Under the pieces are notes generated by a model. The model did not search any database. It worked only from the letters and a program-made list of their open reading frames with translations, and was not told where the DNA came from. This document shows positions 13,355 to 19,601 of a DNA stretch of 23,007 bases, piece after piece. Made by a program: the position numbers and the translations under genes. The stretch covers positions 1 through 23,007 of the forward strand of contig CAZUUU010000038.1 in assembly GCA_964622685.1 (NCBI GenBank), in the 5' to 3' direction. The stretch is from Methylibium sp964622685. Its GTDB lineage: Bacteria; Pseudomonadota; Gammaproteobacteria; Burkholderiales; Burkholderiaceae_C. Each line of letters starts with the position of its first letter. Within the stretch, counting starts at the first letter, position 1.

Positions 13355-13456
13355 TGCGCTCCTTATCGGCCGGCGGCGGATGAACTGAAGGCTCGTCGAC
13401 CGTCCCGGGCTGCCGCGGCGCGACAGCCCGGGGTCGGGCGCGGACTCAGGGCCGCC

Positions 13457-13732
13457 TCACAGGCGTGTCACGCCGCTCAGCCAGCCGGCCAGCTGACCGT
13501 CCACGTAGAGCGCGCCTTCCGGCGCGCCCGCTTCGGCATGGAACTCCAGCCGATCGGGCGCTTCGACCGGCCGCGGCGCGACCGGCACCGCGCGGTGCTG
13601 CAAGCGCACCGCGACATGCAGCAGCGCCGAGCTGGCGCGCAGCAGGCTGGCGACCAGCACGAGCCGTGCGGCCTTCAACAGACTCAGGAACGGCGTCTCG
13701 TGCGCCGGGCTTCGACTCCAGGTGGTCCACAT
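13457..13732 (-). CDS. Small hypothetical protein with a hydrophobic segment
   Basis: A 91-residue protein of unknown function. Residues about 17-45 are hydrophobic and helical (FLSLLKAARLVLVASLL), possibly membrane-associated. The C-terminal third (LEFHAEAGAPEGALYVDGQLAGWLSGVTRL) looks like a compact beta-strand unit with a conserved-style YVDGQLxGxLxGVxRL ending. The start at 13732 is well supported: GAGGAG lies eight bases upstream (13741-13746). A competing frame (13446-13730) is rejected because it is merely Arg/Ala-rich and has no ribosome binding site at proper distance. It sits between the HDOD gene and another small gene, all on the same strand. Confidence 0.65.
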   Translation of the reverse strand: MWTTWSRSPAHETPFLSLLKAARLVLVASLLRASSALLHVAVRLQHRAVPVAPRPVEAPDRLEFHAEAGAPEGALYVDGQLAGWLSGVTRL

Positions 13733-13780
13733 GATCGGGGCTCCTCGGGTGGCCGCGCGCGGGCGTGCGGCCGGATGGGT

Positions 13781-13957
13781 TCAGGAATGGGGCGGGTGCA
13801 GGTCCTCGACCTCGCGCTGCAAGGCGCGGCGGGCCTGCTGTCGCAGCGCTTGGCCGCTCTTGCCGTGCATGCCGGCCTGCCGGAAGCGGGCGGCGGCGAC
13901 GAACGGGTTGCGCGGCTGGGTGCGGCGGATGGCGAGGGCGGTGTGGCGGTTCTTCAT
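13781..13957 (-). CDS. Small basic hypothetical protein (58 residues)
   Basis: A very basic 58-residue protein, function unknown. It reads NPFVAAARFRQAGMHGKS, then QALRQQARRALQRE. The Lys/Arg-rich, probably helical sequence might bind nucleic acid or the ribosome, but this is speculation. The start at 13957 is set by AAGGAG six bases upstream (13964-13969); the ATG at 13963 directly abuts that site and cannot be used. A longer reading frame continues upstream to 14107 but crosses a strong hairpin and has a Ser/Leu-rich low-quality sequence. The gene follows a 400-bp structured gene-free stretch and precedes another small gene by 48 bp. Confidence 0.65.
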   Translation of the reverse strand: MKNRHTALAIRRTQPRNPFVAAARFRQAGMHGKSGQALRQQARRALQREVEDLHPPHS

Positions 13958-14016
13958 GGTCATCTCCTTGGCGGACGGAACGTGAGTGAGGGCGCGGACT
14001 CGCGTCCGCAAAGCAA

Positions 14017-14047
14017 ACGGCCCGGGCGCTGACGCATCCCGGGCCGT
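14017..14047 (-). terminator. Strong GC hairpin, terminator- or attenuator-like on the minus strand
   Basis: A perfect 10-bp inverted repeat, ACGGCCCGGG (14017-14026) and CCCGGGCCGT (14038-14047), with an 11-base loop. On the minus strand it is followed by TTTGCTTTG, an interrupted T-rich tract, so it could work as an intrinsic terminator. It lies 53 bp upstream of the small basic protein's ribosome binding site. It could therefore act either as an attenuator in that gene's leader or as a downstream terminator for the helix-turn-helix gene. Confidence 0.5.
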
Positions 14048-14082
14048 GAGGCTGAGGCTGAGCGGACTCAGCGACGGGGTAG

Positions 14083-14112
14083 CGTTCCCGGCGAAAGCCG
14101 GTTCCACGAACG
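14083..14112. repeat. Nested inverted repeat with a GAAA loop
   Basis: An outer stem, CGTTC (14083-14087) and GAACG (14108-14112), encloses CCGGC (14088-14092), a GAAA loop and GCCGG (14097-14101). If transcribed on the plus strand the inner hairpin would carry a GNRA tetraloop, a hallmark of structured RNA. On the minus strand the loop would be TTTC. No RNA family is recognised. Confidence 0.4.
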
Positions 14113-14290
14113 ACGCGACAGCCGGGCCTGGCCGGAGCGTCCGGTGACGCGGACCGACACGCTGCAGCGGGCAGGGTGCTGGAAGGTCTGCGAAGGCATC
14201 GGGATCAAGGGCAACTCCGGGAGGCGGGTGGAGGGCGGGGCGTCACGGCGATCGGGCCTGGGGACGTCGATTGCGGCAGGCCGTCTGCAG

Positions 14291-14328
14291 CTTGACCGAA
14301 TGATAAATATATATTTATCTTGGTCAAG
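14291..14328. repeat. A/T-cored palindrome within a larger inverted repeat, possible operator
   Basis: Core 14302-14319 is the perfect 18-bp palindrome GATAAATATATATTTATC. It is flanked by CTTGACC (14291-14297) and its exact complement GGTCAAG (14322-14328), with spacers of 4 and 2 bases. The core has only two G/C bases, in DNA that is otherwise about 70% GC. Each flank contains TTGACC, a good -35 hexamer for its strand. TATCAT lies 16 bases downstream on the minus strand and TATCTT 18 bases downstream on the plus strand. The site is 27 bp beyond the stop of the helix-turn-helix gene. It may be an operator with overlapping promoters or part of a termination structure. Confidence 0.6.
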
Positions 14329-14350
14329 TCCCTTGAGCTAGGGACTGACC
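14322..14350 (-). terminator. Hairpin immediately after the helix-turn-helix gene, sharing an arm with the A/T palindrome repeat
   Basis: GGTC-A-AGTCCC (14322-14332) pairs with GGGACTGACC (14341-14350), leaving one bulged base and an 8-base loop. It starts 4 bases after the stop codon on the minus strand. The GGTC arm is the same one that pairs with CTTGACC at 14291, so the two hairpins are mutually exclusive. No clean T-run follows; the downstream sequence is the A/T palindrome. Confidence 0.4.
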
Positions 14351-14354
14351 CGGA

Positions 14355-14909
14355 TCAGCGCTTGCGTTTCAAGGGCGCCACACCGGCGCGGGCCTTCGCC
14401 CAGAGCGTGTCGCCATCGACGGCCGGCGTCGGCGTCCGTGCTGCCTTCGCCGGCAGCTCGGCCGGTGGGGCGACCAGCACTTCGCCCAGCAGCTCGAGCA
14501 AGCGCGTGCGGGCCCGCTGCGGGTGCCGGCGGTAGTAGGTCAGCACCAGGCCGATGATGAAGCGCTCGTCGTCGTCCTGCGGCGTGGCCGGCGTCGGGGC
14601 AGGCGGCGGAGCGCCCGCCGGCATCGCCATTGCAGGGCCGATGGGCGCGCCGGCATCGTGCCGCCGGTCCATCCAGCCGTGGGGCTTGTGGCAGAGCTGC
14701 TCGAACTGCCGCGCGAGCCGCTCGCCGATCTGGCGCGAGCGACTCTTGATCTGGCTCCAGTAGCTGGGCTGGATGCCGAGCCGCTCCGCGAAGCGACCCT
14801 CCAGCCCGCGCAGCGTCGCCGCGTCCGCATGCTTGACGGTGGCCTGGACGAACTCCTCGAACAGCCGCAGCGCGTTGTCGAGGCGAACGCCGGCAAGGTC
14901 CTGGGGCAT
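14355..14909 (-). CDS. Probable helix-turn-helix DNA-binding protein with Pro/Ala linker and basic tail
   Basis: A 184-residue protein of unknown role. Residues about 10-82 form an all-helical domain. RFAERLGIQPSYWSQIKSRS (39-58) then RQIGERLARQFEQL looks like a lambda-repressor/XRE-type helix-turn-helix, and it ends with KPHGWMD. A Pro/Ala-rich linker (91-110) follows. A second short helical part, DDDERFIIGLVLTYYRRHPQRARTRLLELLGEVL (112-145), leads to a basic C-terminus (LKRKR). The ATG at 14909 has no clear ribosome binding site. It stands alone between the pilus operon terminator and the repeat-rich interval, and has palindromes on both sides, which would suit an autoregulated regulator. 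That link is inference. Confidence 0.78.
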   Translation of the reverse strand: MPQDLAGVRLDNALRLFEEFVQATVKHADAATLRGLEGRFAERLGIQPSYWSQIKSRSRQIGERLARQFEQLCHKPHGWMDRRHDAGAPIGPAMAMPAGAPPPAPTPATPQDDDERFIIGLVLTYYRRHPQRARTRLLELLGEVLVAPPAELPAKAARTPTPAVDGDTLWAKARAGVAPLKRKR

Positions 14910-14930
14910 GTCTCGATGATAAAGGGGGCT

Positions 14931-14945
14931 TGCCTCGATGAGGCA
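14931..14945. promoter_or_regulatory. Palindrome upstream of the helix-turn-helix gene, possible operator
   Basis: TGCCTC-gat-GAGGCA, a perfect 6-bp inverted repeat with a 3-base centre, 21 bp before the start codon at 14909. TGATAAA occurs between it and the gene (14917-14923), the same heptamer that begins the A/T palindrome on the other side of the gene. It also touches the T-tract of the pilY1 terminator, so its role is uncertain. Confidence 0.3.
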
Positions 14946-14980
14946 GAAAGAAAAAGGGCCTTGCCGTCAGGCAAGGCCCT
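14945..14980 (-). terminator. Rho-independent terminator of the pilus operon
   Basis: A perfect 11-bp stem, AGGGCCTTGCC (14955-14965) and GGCAAGGCCCT (14970-14980), with a 4-base loop. On the minus strand it is followed directly by TTTTTCTTTC. It lies 18 bp after the pilY1 stop, a textbook intrinsic terminator closing the pilE-to-pilY1 operon. Confidence 0.92.
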
Positions 14981-14998
14981 CGCAGCGAAACCGCCGAC

Positions 14999-17900
14999 TC
15001 AGTTGCCGATCTGCAACTCGCGCCAGTTGAGGCGGCGCAGGCCGATCGTCGAGCCGAAGTTGCCGCGGACGTTCTCCACGGCCCCTCGGTCGGTGCCGCC
15101 GATCAGCCGGACGCGGCCACCGACGCTCAGGAAACGCAGGTCCGTCACGACACCGGCGCCCACCAGGGTCGTGTACCCGATGACCGCCCCCGAGTCGTTG
15201 ATCAACTTCGAGATGCCGCTGCGATAGTCGGTCGCGTAGATGCGGCTGACTCCGGACGGTGCGCAGGGGTCGCTGATGCTCGGCAGCGTGGGCGCGAAGG
15301 CCACCGTGCCCGAGAAGGTCGCCGGATCGCTGACCACACGCCAAGCGACGTTGGAAGTGGCGTCGCGGCCCAGGTCGGCGTACCAGCCCATCGTTGTTGC
15401 TGTTGTCGCAATGCCGGTCAGCAAGTCGGTATTGGCGACGAGTTCGTTGCGCTCGATCGGGAAGTCGACGCCTGCCGGCAGGTTGGCGGTGCTGTTGAAT
15501 CGCAACTGGTTGCCGTCGTCGATGGCATAGAAGGTCTGCTCCCGAGTGGAACTGATGTCGGTCGAGTCCAGGAGTCGGCCGGTGCCGACGAGCACCATCC
15601 GCTTCCGCGACACGGGGTGCAGCTCGATCATCGGCCGGGACGTCACCGGCTGTGCGTTGGGCGTGGAGGCTCCGTCGCGCAACTGCGCCAGCTTCAGCGG
15701 GCCGGGGTAGGCGCCTGTCGTCGCGGTGATGTCGAAGCGCCAGACATTGCCGAGCAGGTCACCGCCATAGACCGCGTCCGCATAGCCGTCAGTGAAGTCG
15801 AGGATGTAGGCGTTGACGTGGGCGAAGCCGGCGTCGTTGGTCGTCGAACCCTCGCCGGTGGTCACCGCTTCCAGCAGCGCGCCGGTGCGCGGATTGACGA
15901 AGAACAGGTAGCCCCGGCCGTCCGGCGTGTTGTAGCCCGACGGGATGATCATGGTCCAGCCGTACTTGCGGGTCTTCACGACCGCCGGCTCGCCGAAGGT
16001 GTAGCCCATGCGCGAGTCGGTGAACTCCCACAGCACGCGACCTGCGGCCGCGGCCTCGGTGGTGATCGTCGCCGGGTCGGTGACGTCGATGGCGTAGTAG
16101 CTGCGGCCGCCCTTGCCCAAACCGCCGATCAACACCGACCGCCAGTCGGCCGTGCCGGTGCCGACCGCGGTGCCGGTCCACGTGCGCGTGAAGTCGACGT
16201 CGAAGACTTTCGGCGTGGCGTTGACGAAGTACCGGTGGCTGAACGAAGGGTTTCCGAGGGAGGCGAGGCCATTGACTCCCGGCGTCGCCGGGCTGCTGGG
16301 TCCGCTGAAGGCCGCGCTGGGCACGTAGGCGAAGATCTCCTGACCGGAGCCGGTGCCGGTGAGCGCGCCGTTGAAGGCGTGCAGCATGCCGTCGTTGGCG
16401 CCCACGTAGACCACCGTCGGTCGCGTGGCGTAGGTGGTCTTGAAGGCGCTGTAGCCCGGGTTCGATGCGTCCGACAGCGGCTCCGCCGGCGGGCCGACGG
16501 GCCGCGCGCGGGAGCCGACGATGTCACCGAGCAGTTGGGCGCGTCTGCGGTAGGGTCGCGACGAGTCAGGCGCCGTCGACAGTTGCTCGTAGGTGCGATC
16601 GCCCCGCAGGTAGTTGAGGTAGTCGGCGCTGTCGTTACCGGTGCGGTAGCTGGTGTCGAGCGTCGCGAGCTGCGCGCTGGTGATGCTGGTCGAGCGGAAG
16701 GCGACCCCGGCGCTGCCGTTCCATGTGGCGACCCGACGGTTCGTGTCCCAGCCGGTACCCCCGAGTTGAGTTGCCAGACGCGCGGTCGCTGTCCACCGCT
16801 GGGTCAGCGACGGCGCGCCCGTGCTGGCGTTGAAACTCAGCTCGCTGGCCGTGATCTCTCCCGTCCAGTTCTCCGGGTCGTACTGCGCCCCGAAGCTCGC
16901 ATTCCCGCTCGTGGACACCTGCGGCAGCGAGGTCGAGAACGAGGTCGTGAACGCACCGCTCAAAGAGTTGATCCGCTCGAAGGCACTCGTCAGTCCCGAG
17001 GCCATCTGGTCCGGGTTGCCGGCGGTGAAGTAGTTGTCGGGGCGCGGCTGCGTGGTGTCCGGATCGGTGCGGGTGTCGGTCAGCGTCTCGCCCGAGGTGG
17101 ACCACCACGACTGCGTCAGCGCGGTCGTGTTGGCGTAGTCGTAGGTCGTCCCCCGGGGCACGATGAAGCCGCCGTACTTGGCTGTCAGGTAGAACTGGTT
17201 GTTGGCCTGGAAGGCCTGCTCCAGCACGTCGACCCACAGCGTCTGGACGGTCTGCCGGCCCGTCGTGTTGGCCTGGCCTGCCGTATCGGGACGAATGTCG
17301 TTGACGTTGGAGTGGTACGCCAGGCCGGCCATCATCGCGGAGTTGTTGCTGCAGCAGCCGTTCGACACATTCGTCTGCGTTCCGTAGGAGGTGCCCAGAC
17401 TCTGCAGCACACCCAGCCGGTTGGTCGCATCGACCGCATCGACGCTGGTGTCGCTCGAAACGGCCAAAGGCAGGCTCGTCGCCGGTTCGTTGGCGAAGTT
17501 GGTGTTGCCGGGCAGGCCCTTGTCGGCGTGGGTGTAGATGTCGCCGATGCCCAGCACGAAGTTCTTCTGGCACGAATACTGGATCGGATCGTCCCAGGAG
17601 GTGATCGCCGGGAAACCGTCGAGGCGCGCCGAGACCGTCGCGGCGCTGGCGGTGCCCATGTTGGTCCACTCCGGCACGTTGCCGAGGTTCTTGTAGTAGC
17701 GGATCGTCGCGTAGTAGAGCTCGCCGACCGGGTCATTGCCCTTGTAGTCGCCGGTGGTCAGCTGGCCGAACTTGTTGAGATAGTTCGCCACGCCGCTGTT
17801 CGTGACCGACACGCTGGGAGCAAAGGTCGTGTTCGTCGACGTCGCGTCCGCCGGGTCGGGGTTGGACACGAAGACTCCGGTCGTCGCATCCCACTCGGCC

Positions 17901-18895
17901 GCCGTGTTCGTGACGGCCGGCTGACCCGGAACGGGCCGGTTCGGCCCGACGAACTTCATCCGCGCGCGCATGACGCCGCCATCGCGCTGGGTGCCGCTCT
18001 CGTTCAGGTAGCCGAAGGCGCTGAAGCGCAGGCGCTGCGAGTACTGCTGCATCAGCCCTTCGGGCTTCCAGTTGCTGCCGTACTGGCGGCAGTTGCCCTC
18101 GACGCCGCCGTTGGCCGCGGTCGGATCGCAGACCTTGACGCGCATGTAGACCTCGTAGACCACGCCGTCGACCAGGGCGCCGGACACGTAGGGCACGATC
18201 GTTGTCGGCAGCGCGCCGTCACCGCCTAGCTGGGTGAGGTTGCGCGCGTACAGCATCCGGAAGCCGGCGCCGTCGATGCGTGTGCTCATCCCGTCCCGGT
18301 TGAACGGGGTCGCGGCCTGGACGACGGCGGAGCCCGTGATGGTCTTGTTCTGGAACAGGTTGCCCTGCCCGGAGTGCCGCGCCTTCTGCAGGATGGTGGT
18401 GGTGGTCGTGTCGACGATGCGATTGCCACCGGTCATCACCGAGCGGAACGGGTCGATCGCCTGGGTACTGGCCCAGTTGAGGTAGTTGCCGCTCCACTGG
18501 TCGGTGCCGGTGCACGCGTGGCTGGTGGCCAGGCCCGCCGGCGCGAAGTGACTCACGCTGGTGGCCGTCTCGGCGGCCACGTAGTTGTAGACGTAGCACT
18601 TCTCGGGGTCGAAGTAGCCCCTGTAGGTGTTGGTGCTGGCGTAGTCCGTGGTGCCGGGGTAGGCCGCGCGAGACGCAGTCGGCCACTCCACCGACAGCGC
18701 CAGTGCGACGTTGCCGGGTGCGGTGTTCGTCGCGAAGATCGGGCTGTCCGCCAGGGACGTGGTCGCGGCGGCGTTCAGGCCCGTGGCCAGCAGCGGCGCC
18801 AGCACGAGCACCTTCGCGGTATCGCGCAGGCGCCGGGAGACCAGAGCCCGGCGAACTTGCGCTCGCGCCAGTTGAAGCAGGTGGGCAGGGTTCAT
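14999..18895 (-). CDS. pilY1: Type IV pilus tip-associated protein PilY1 (PilC-like)
   Basis: A 1298-residue secreted or tip-located protein that, with the minor pilins, primes type IV pilus assembly and controls retraction and adhesion. Residues 1-45 contain a hydrophobic export signal ending near LNAAA. The mature part starts SLADSPIFATNTAPGNVALALSVEWPTA, as in beta-proteobacterial PilY1. The middle region (CQKNFVLGIGDIYTHADKG and following) corresponds to the degenerate VWA-like half. The C-terminal beta-propeller shows VVYVGANDGMLHAFNG (about 828-843), GGLGKGGRSYYAIDVTDP, MGYTFGEPAVVKTRKYGWTM, VYGGDLLGNVWRFDI and the final LNWREL. The EF-hand-like calcium loop before VYGGDLLGN is degenerate (DFTDGYAD, 1033-1040). 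The ATG at 18895 has only a weak AAAGG. Last gene of the operon. Confidence 0.95.
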   Translation of the reverse strand: MNPAHLLQLARAQVRRALVSRRLRDTAKVLVLAPLLATGLNAAATTSLADSPIFATNTAPGNVALALSVEWPTASRAAYPGTTDYASTNTYRGYFDPEKCYVYNYVAAETATSVSHFAPAGLATSHACTGTDQWSGNYLNWASTQAIDPFRSVMTGGNRIVDTTTTTILQKARHSGQGNLFQNKTITGSAVVQAATPFNRDGMSTRIDGAGFRMLYARNLTQLGGDGALPTTIVPYVSGALVDGVVYEVYMRVKVCDPTAANGGVEGNCRQYGSNWKPEGLMQQYSQRLRFSAFGYLNESGTQRDGGVMRARMKFVGPNRPVPGQPAVTNTAAEWDATTGVFVSNPDPADATSTNTTFAPSVSVTNSGVANYLNKFGQLTTGDYKGNDPVGELYYATIRYYKNLGNVPEWTNMGTASAATVSARLDGFPAITSWDDPIQYSCQKNFVLGIGDIYTHADKGLPGNTNFANEPATSLPLAVSSDTSVDAVDATNRLGVLQSLGTSYGTQTNVSNGCCSNNSAMMAGLAYHSNVNDIRPDTAGQANTTGRQTVQTLWVDVLEQAFQANNQFYLTAKYGGFIVPRGTTYDYANTTALTQSWWSTSGETLTDTRTDPDTTQPRPDNYFTAGNPDQMASGLTSAFERINSLSGAFTTSFSTSLPQVSTSGNASFGAQYDPENWTGEITASELSFNASTGAPSLTQRWTATARLATQLGGTGWDTNRRVATWNGSAGVAFRSTSITSAQLATLDTSYRTGNDSADYLNYLRGDRTYEQLSTAPDSSRPYRRRAQLLGDIVGSRARPVGPPAEPLSDASNPGYSAFKTTYATRPTVVYVGANDGMLHAFNGALTGTGSGQEIFAYVPSAAFSGPSSPATPGVNGLASLGNPSFSHRYFVNATPKVFDVDFTRTWTGTAVGTGTADWRSVLIGGLGKGGRSYYAIDVTDPATITTEAAAAGRVLWEFTDSRMGYTFGEPAVVKTRKYGWTMIIPSGYNTPDGRGYLFFVNPRTGALLEAVTTGEGSTTNDAGFAHVNAYILDFTDGYADAVYGGDLLGNVWRFDITATTGAYPGPLKLAQLRDGASTPNAQPVTSRPMIELHPVSRKRMVLVGTGRLLDSTDISSTREQTFYAIDDGNQLRFNSTANLPAGVDFPIERNELVANTDLLTGIATTATTMGWYADLGRDATSNVAWRVVSDPATFSGTVAFAPTLPSISDPCAPSGVSRIYATDYRSGISKLINDSGAVIGYTTLVGAGVVTDLRFLSVGGRVRLIGGTDRGAVENVRGNFGSTIGLRRLNWRELQIGN

Positions 18896-18911
18896 AGCGG
18901 GGGCCTTTGAG

Positions 18912-18926
18912 GCGTTGGGTCAACGC
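18912..18926 (-). repeat. Small hairpin between pilX and pilY1
   Basis: GCGTT (18912-18916) and AACGC (18922-18926) flank a 5-base loop inside the 49-bp pilX-pilY1 spacer, the only non-overlapping junction of the operon. It may adjust transcript stability or pilY1 translation; the evidence is only the repeat itself. Confidence 0.3.
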
Positions 18927-18944
18927 GAAGTGGGTCGTGATGGA

Positions 18945-19601
18945 TCAGCTGTCGCAGCACGAGAAGGTGGTCTGGAAGAACGATTGCGTGCCGCGCGGAC
19001 CGGTAGCCCGGATGCTGAGTCGATAGATGACGGGCTGGGCCACGGCGCCGGCACCGCCGGCGCCGGTGCCGCCGGCGGCGACGCCGCTGCCGCGCTCGGC
19101 GCGCTGGGTGTCGGAAGAGGCGCCGCCCGGCAGCACGGTGGAATCGGCCAGCGTGCAGCGGTCCGCGCCGAGCGTCGTGTCCTCGCCCAGCTCGCTGCAG
19201 AGGCGGTCGACCACGTAGCGCAGCGTGATCCCTTGGCCGGCATTGATATCCGCGGCCGTGCCGACCGTCGCCGGCAAGGTGTCGGCCAGCAGCGCTTGCG
19301 GAATGCCTTGCGCGTTGCTCGGCAGCACGACGGCGCTGTAGTTGCGCGTCAGGTCGTTCGCTGCACGTGCGGTGCTTCCGGCGAGCGCGCCGGTGGGCCG
19401 GAAGGCGGCCAGGATGGTCTGCGCTGCCTGCTCGCTCTGCTGCGCCAGGTCGCGCTTGAAGGCCAGGTTGCCGGCGGTGCTGAGCGAGGTGTCGAAGGAC
19501 CGCATCAGCGCGGCCGCGGCGATCAGCATCACGACCAGGATCAGCAGGCTGGTCAGCAGGACGACGCCCCGCTGGGTGCGATGACGGAGGACAGTGCTCA
19601 T
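18945..19601 (-). CDS. pilX: Type IV pilus minor pilin PilX
   Basis: A 218-residue minor pilin of the PilX family, processed by prepilin peptidase and located in the inner membrane or pilus tip. The N-terminus is short and basic, then RG|VVLLTSLLILVVMLIAAAALM forms the membrane helix. As in other PilX proteins the glutamate at position 5 of the mature sequence is absent (threonine here). SFDTSLSTAGNLAFKRDLAQQ continues the N-terminal helix. A Gly/Ala-rich run lies near residue 180, and the C-terminus has a Cys pair (SCCDS). The ATG at 19601 overlaps the pilW stop by 4 bp (ATGA), so translation is coupled. PilX acts with PilV, PilW and PilY1. Confidence 0.9.
   Translation of the reverse strand: MSTVLRHRTQRGVVLLTSLLILVVMLIAAAALMRSFDTSLSTAGNLAFKRDLAQQSEQAAQTILAAFRPTGALAGSTARAANDLTRNYSAVVLPSNAQGIPQALLADTLPATVGTAADINAGQGITLRYVVDRLCSELGEDTTLGADRCTLADSTVLPGGASSDTQRAERGSGVAAGGTGAGGAGAVAQPVIYRLSIRATGPRGTQSFFQTTFSCCDS

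Larger units (their letters stand above)
13958..14354. other. Gene-free interval of about 400 bp rich in inverted repeats
   Basis: No credible gene on either strand. From low to high coordinates it holds: the ribosome binding site of the small basic protein; a short hairpin CGGAC/GTCCG (13995-14008); a 10-bp GC hairpin (14017-14047); GCTGAG/CTCAGC (14057-14072); a nested stem CGTTC/GAACG enclosing CCGGC-GAAA-GCCGG (14083-14112); about 180 bp without obvious structure; and the A/T-cored palindrome with an overlapping second hairpin (14291-14350). Confidence 0.7.

Noticed and set aside
13446..13730. Alternative minus-strand frame for the 91-residue gene
   Set aside because: The product is only an Arg/Ala/Gly mixture. 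The frame starting at 13732 has properly spaced GAGGAG and a plausible hydrophobic and beta-strand pattern.
11429..14032. An 867-codon plus-strand frame spanning several minus-strand genes
   Set aside because: It runs across four or five minus-strand genes and their spacers, so it is a GC-bias artefact. The minus-strand genes have recognisable families or ribosome binding sites.
14001..14050. c-di-GMP riboswitch-like string (GCAAAGCAAACGG)
   Set aside because: It shares only a few bases with the GEMM core. The surrounding helices do not match in order or spacing, so it was not called.
13781..14107. A 108-residue version of the small basic protein starting at 14107
   Set aside because: The extension crosses the 10-bp hairpin and low-complexity Ser/Leu sequence, while the ATG at 13957 has AAGGAG at the right distance.
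15617..18229. An 870-codon open frame on the plus strand opposite pilY1
   Set aside because: Antisense shadow of pilY1: Arg/Val/Gly-rich with no domain pattern. Long open antisense frames are expected at this GC content.
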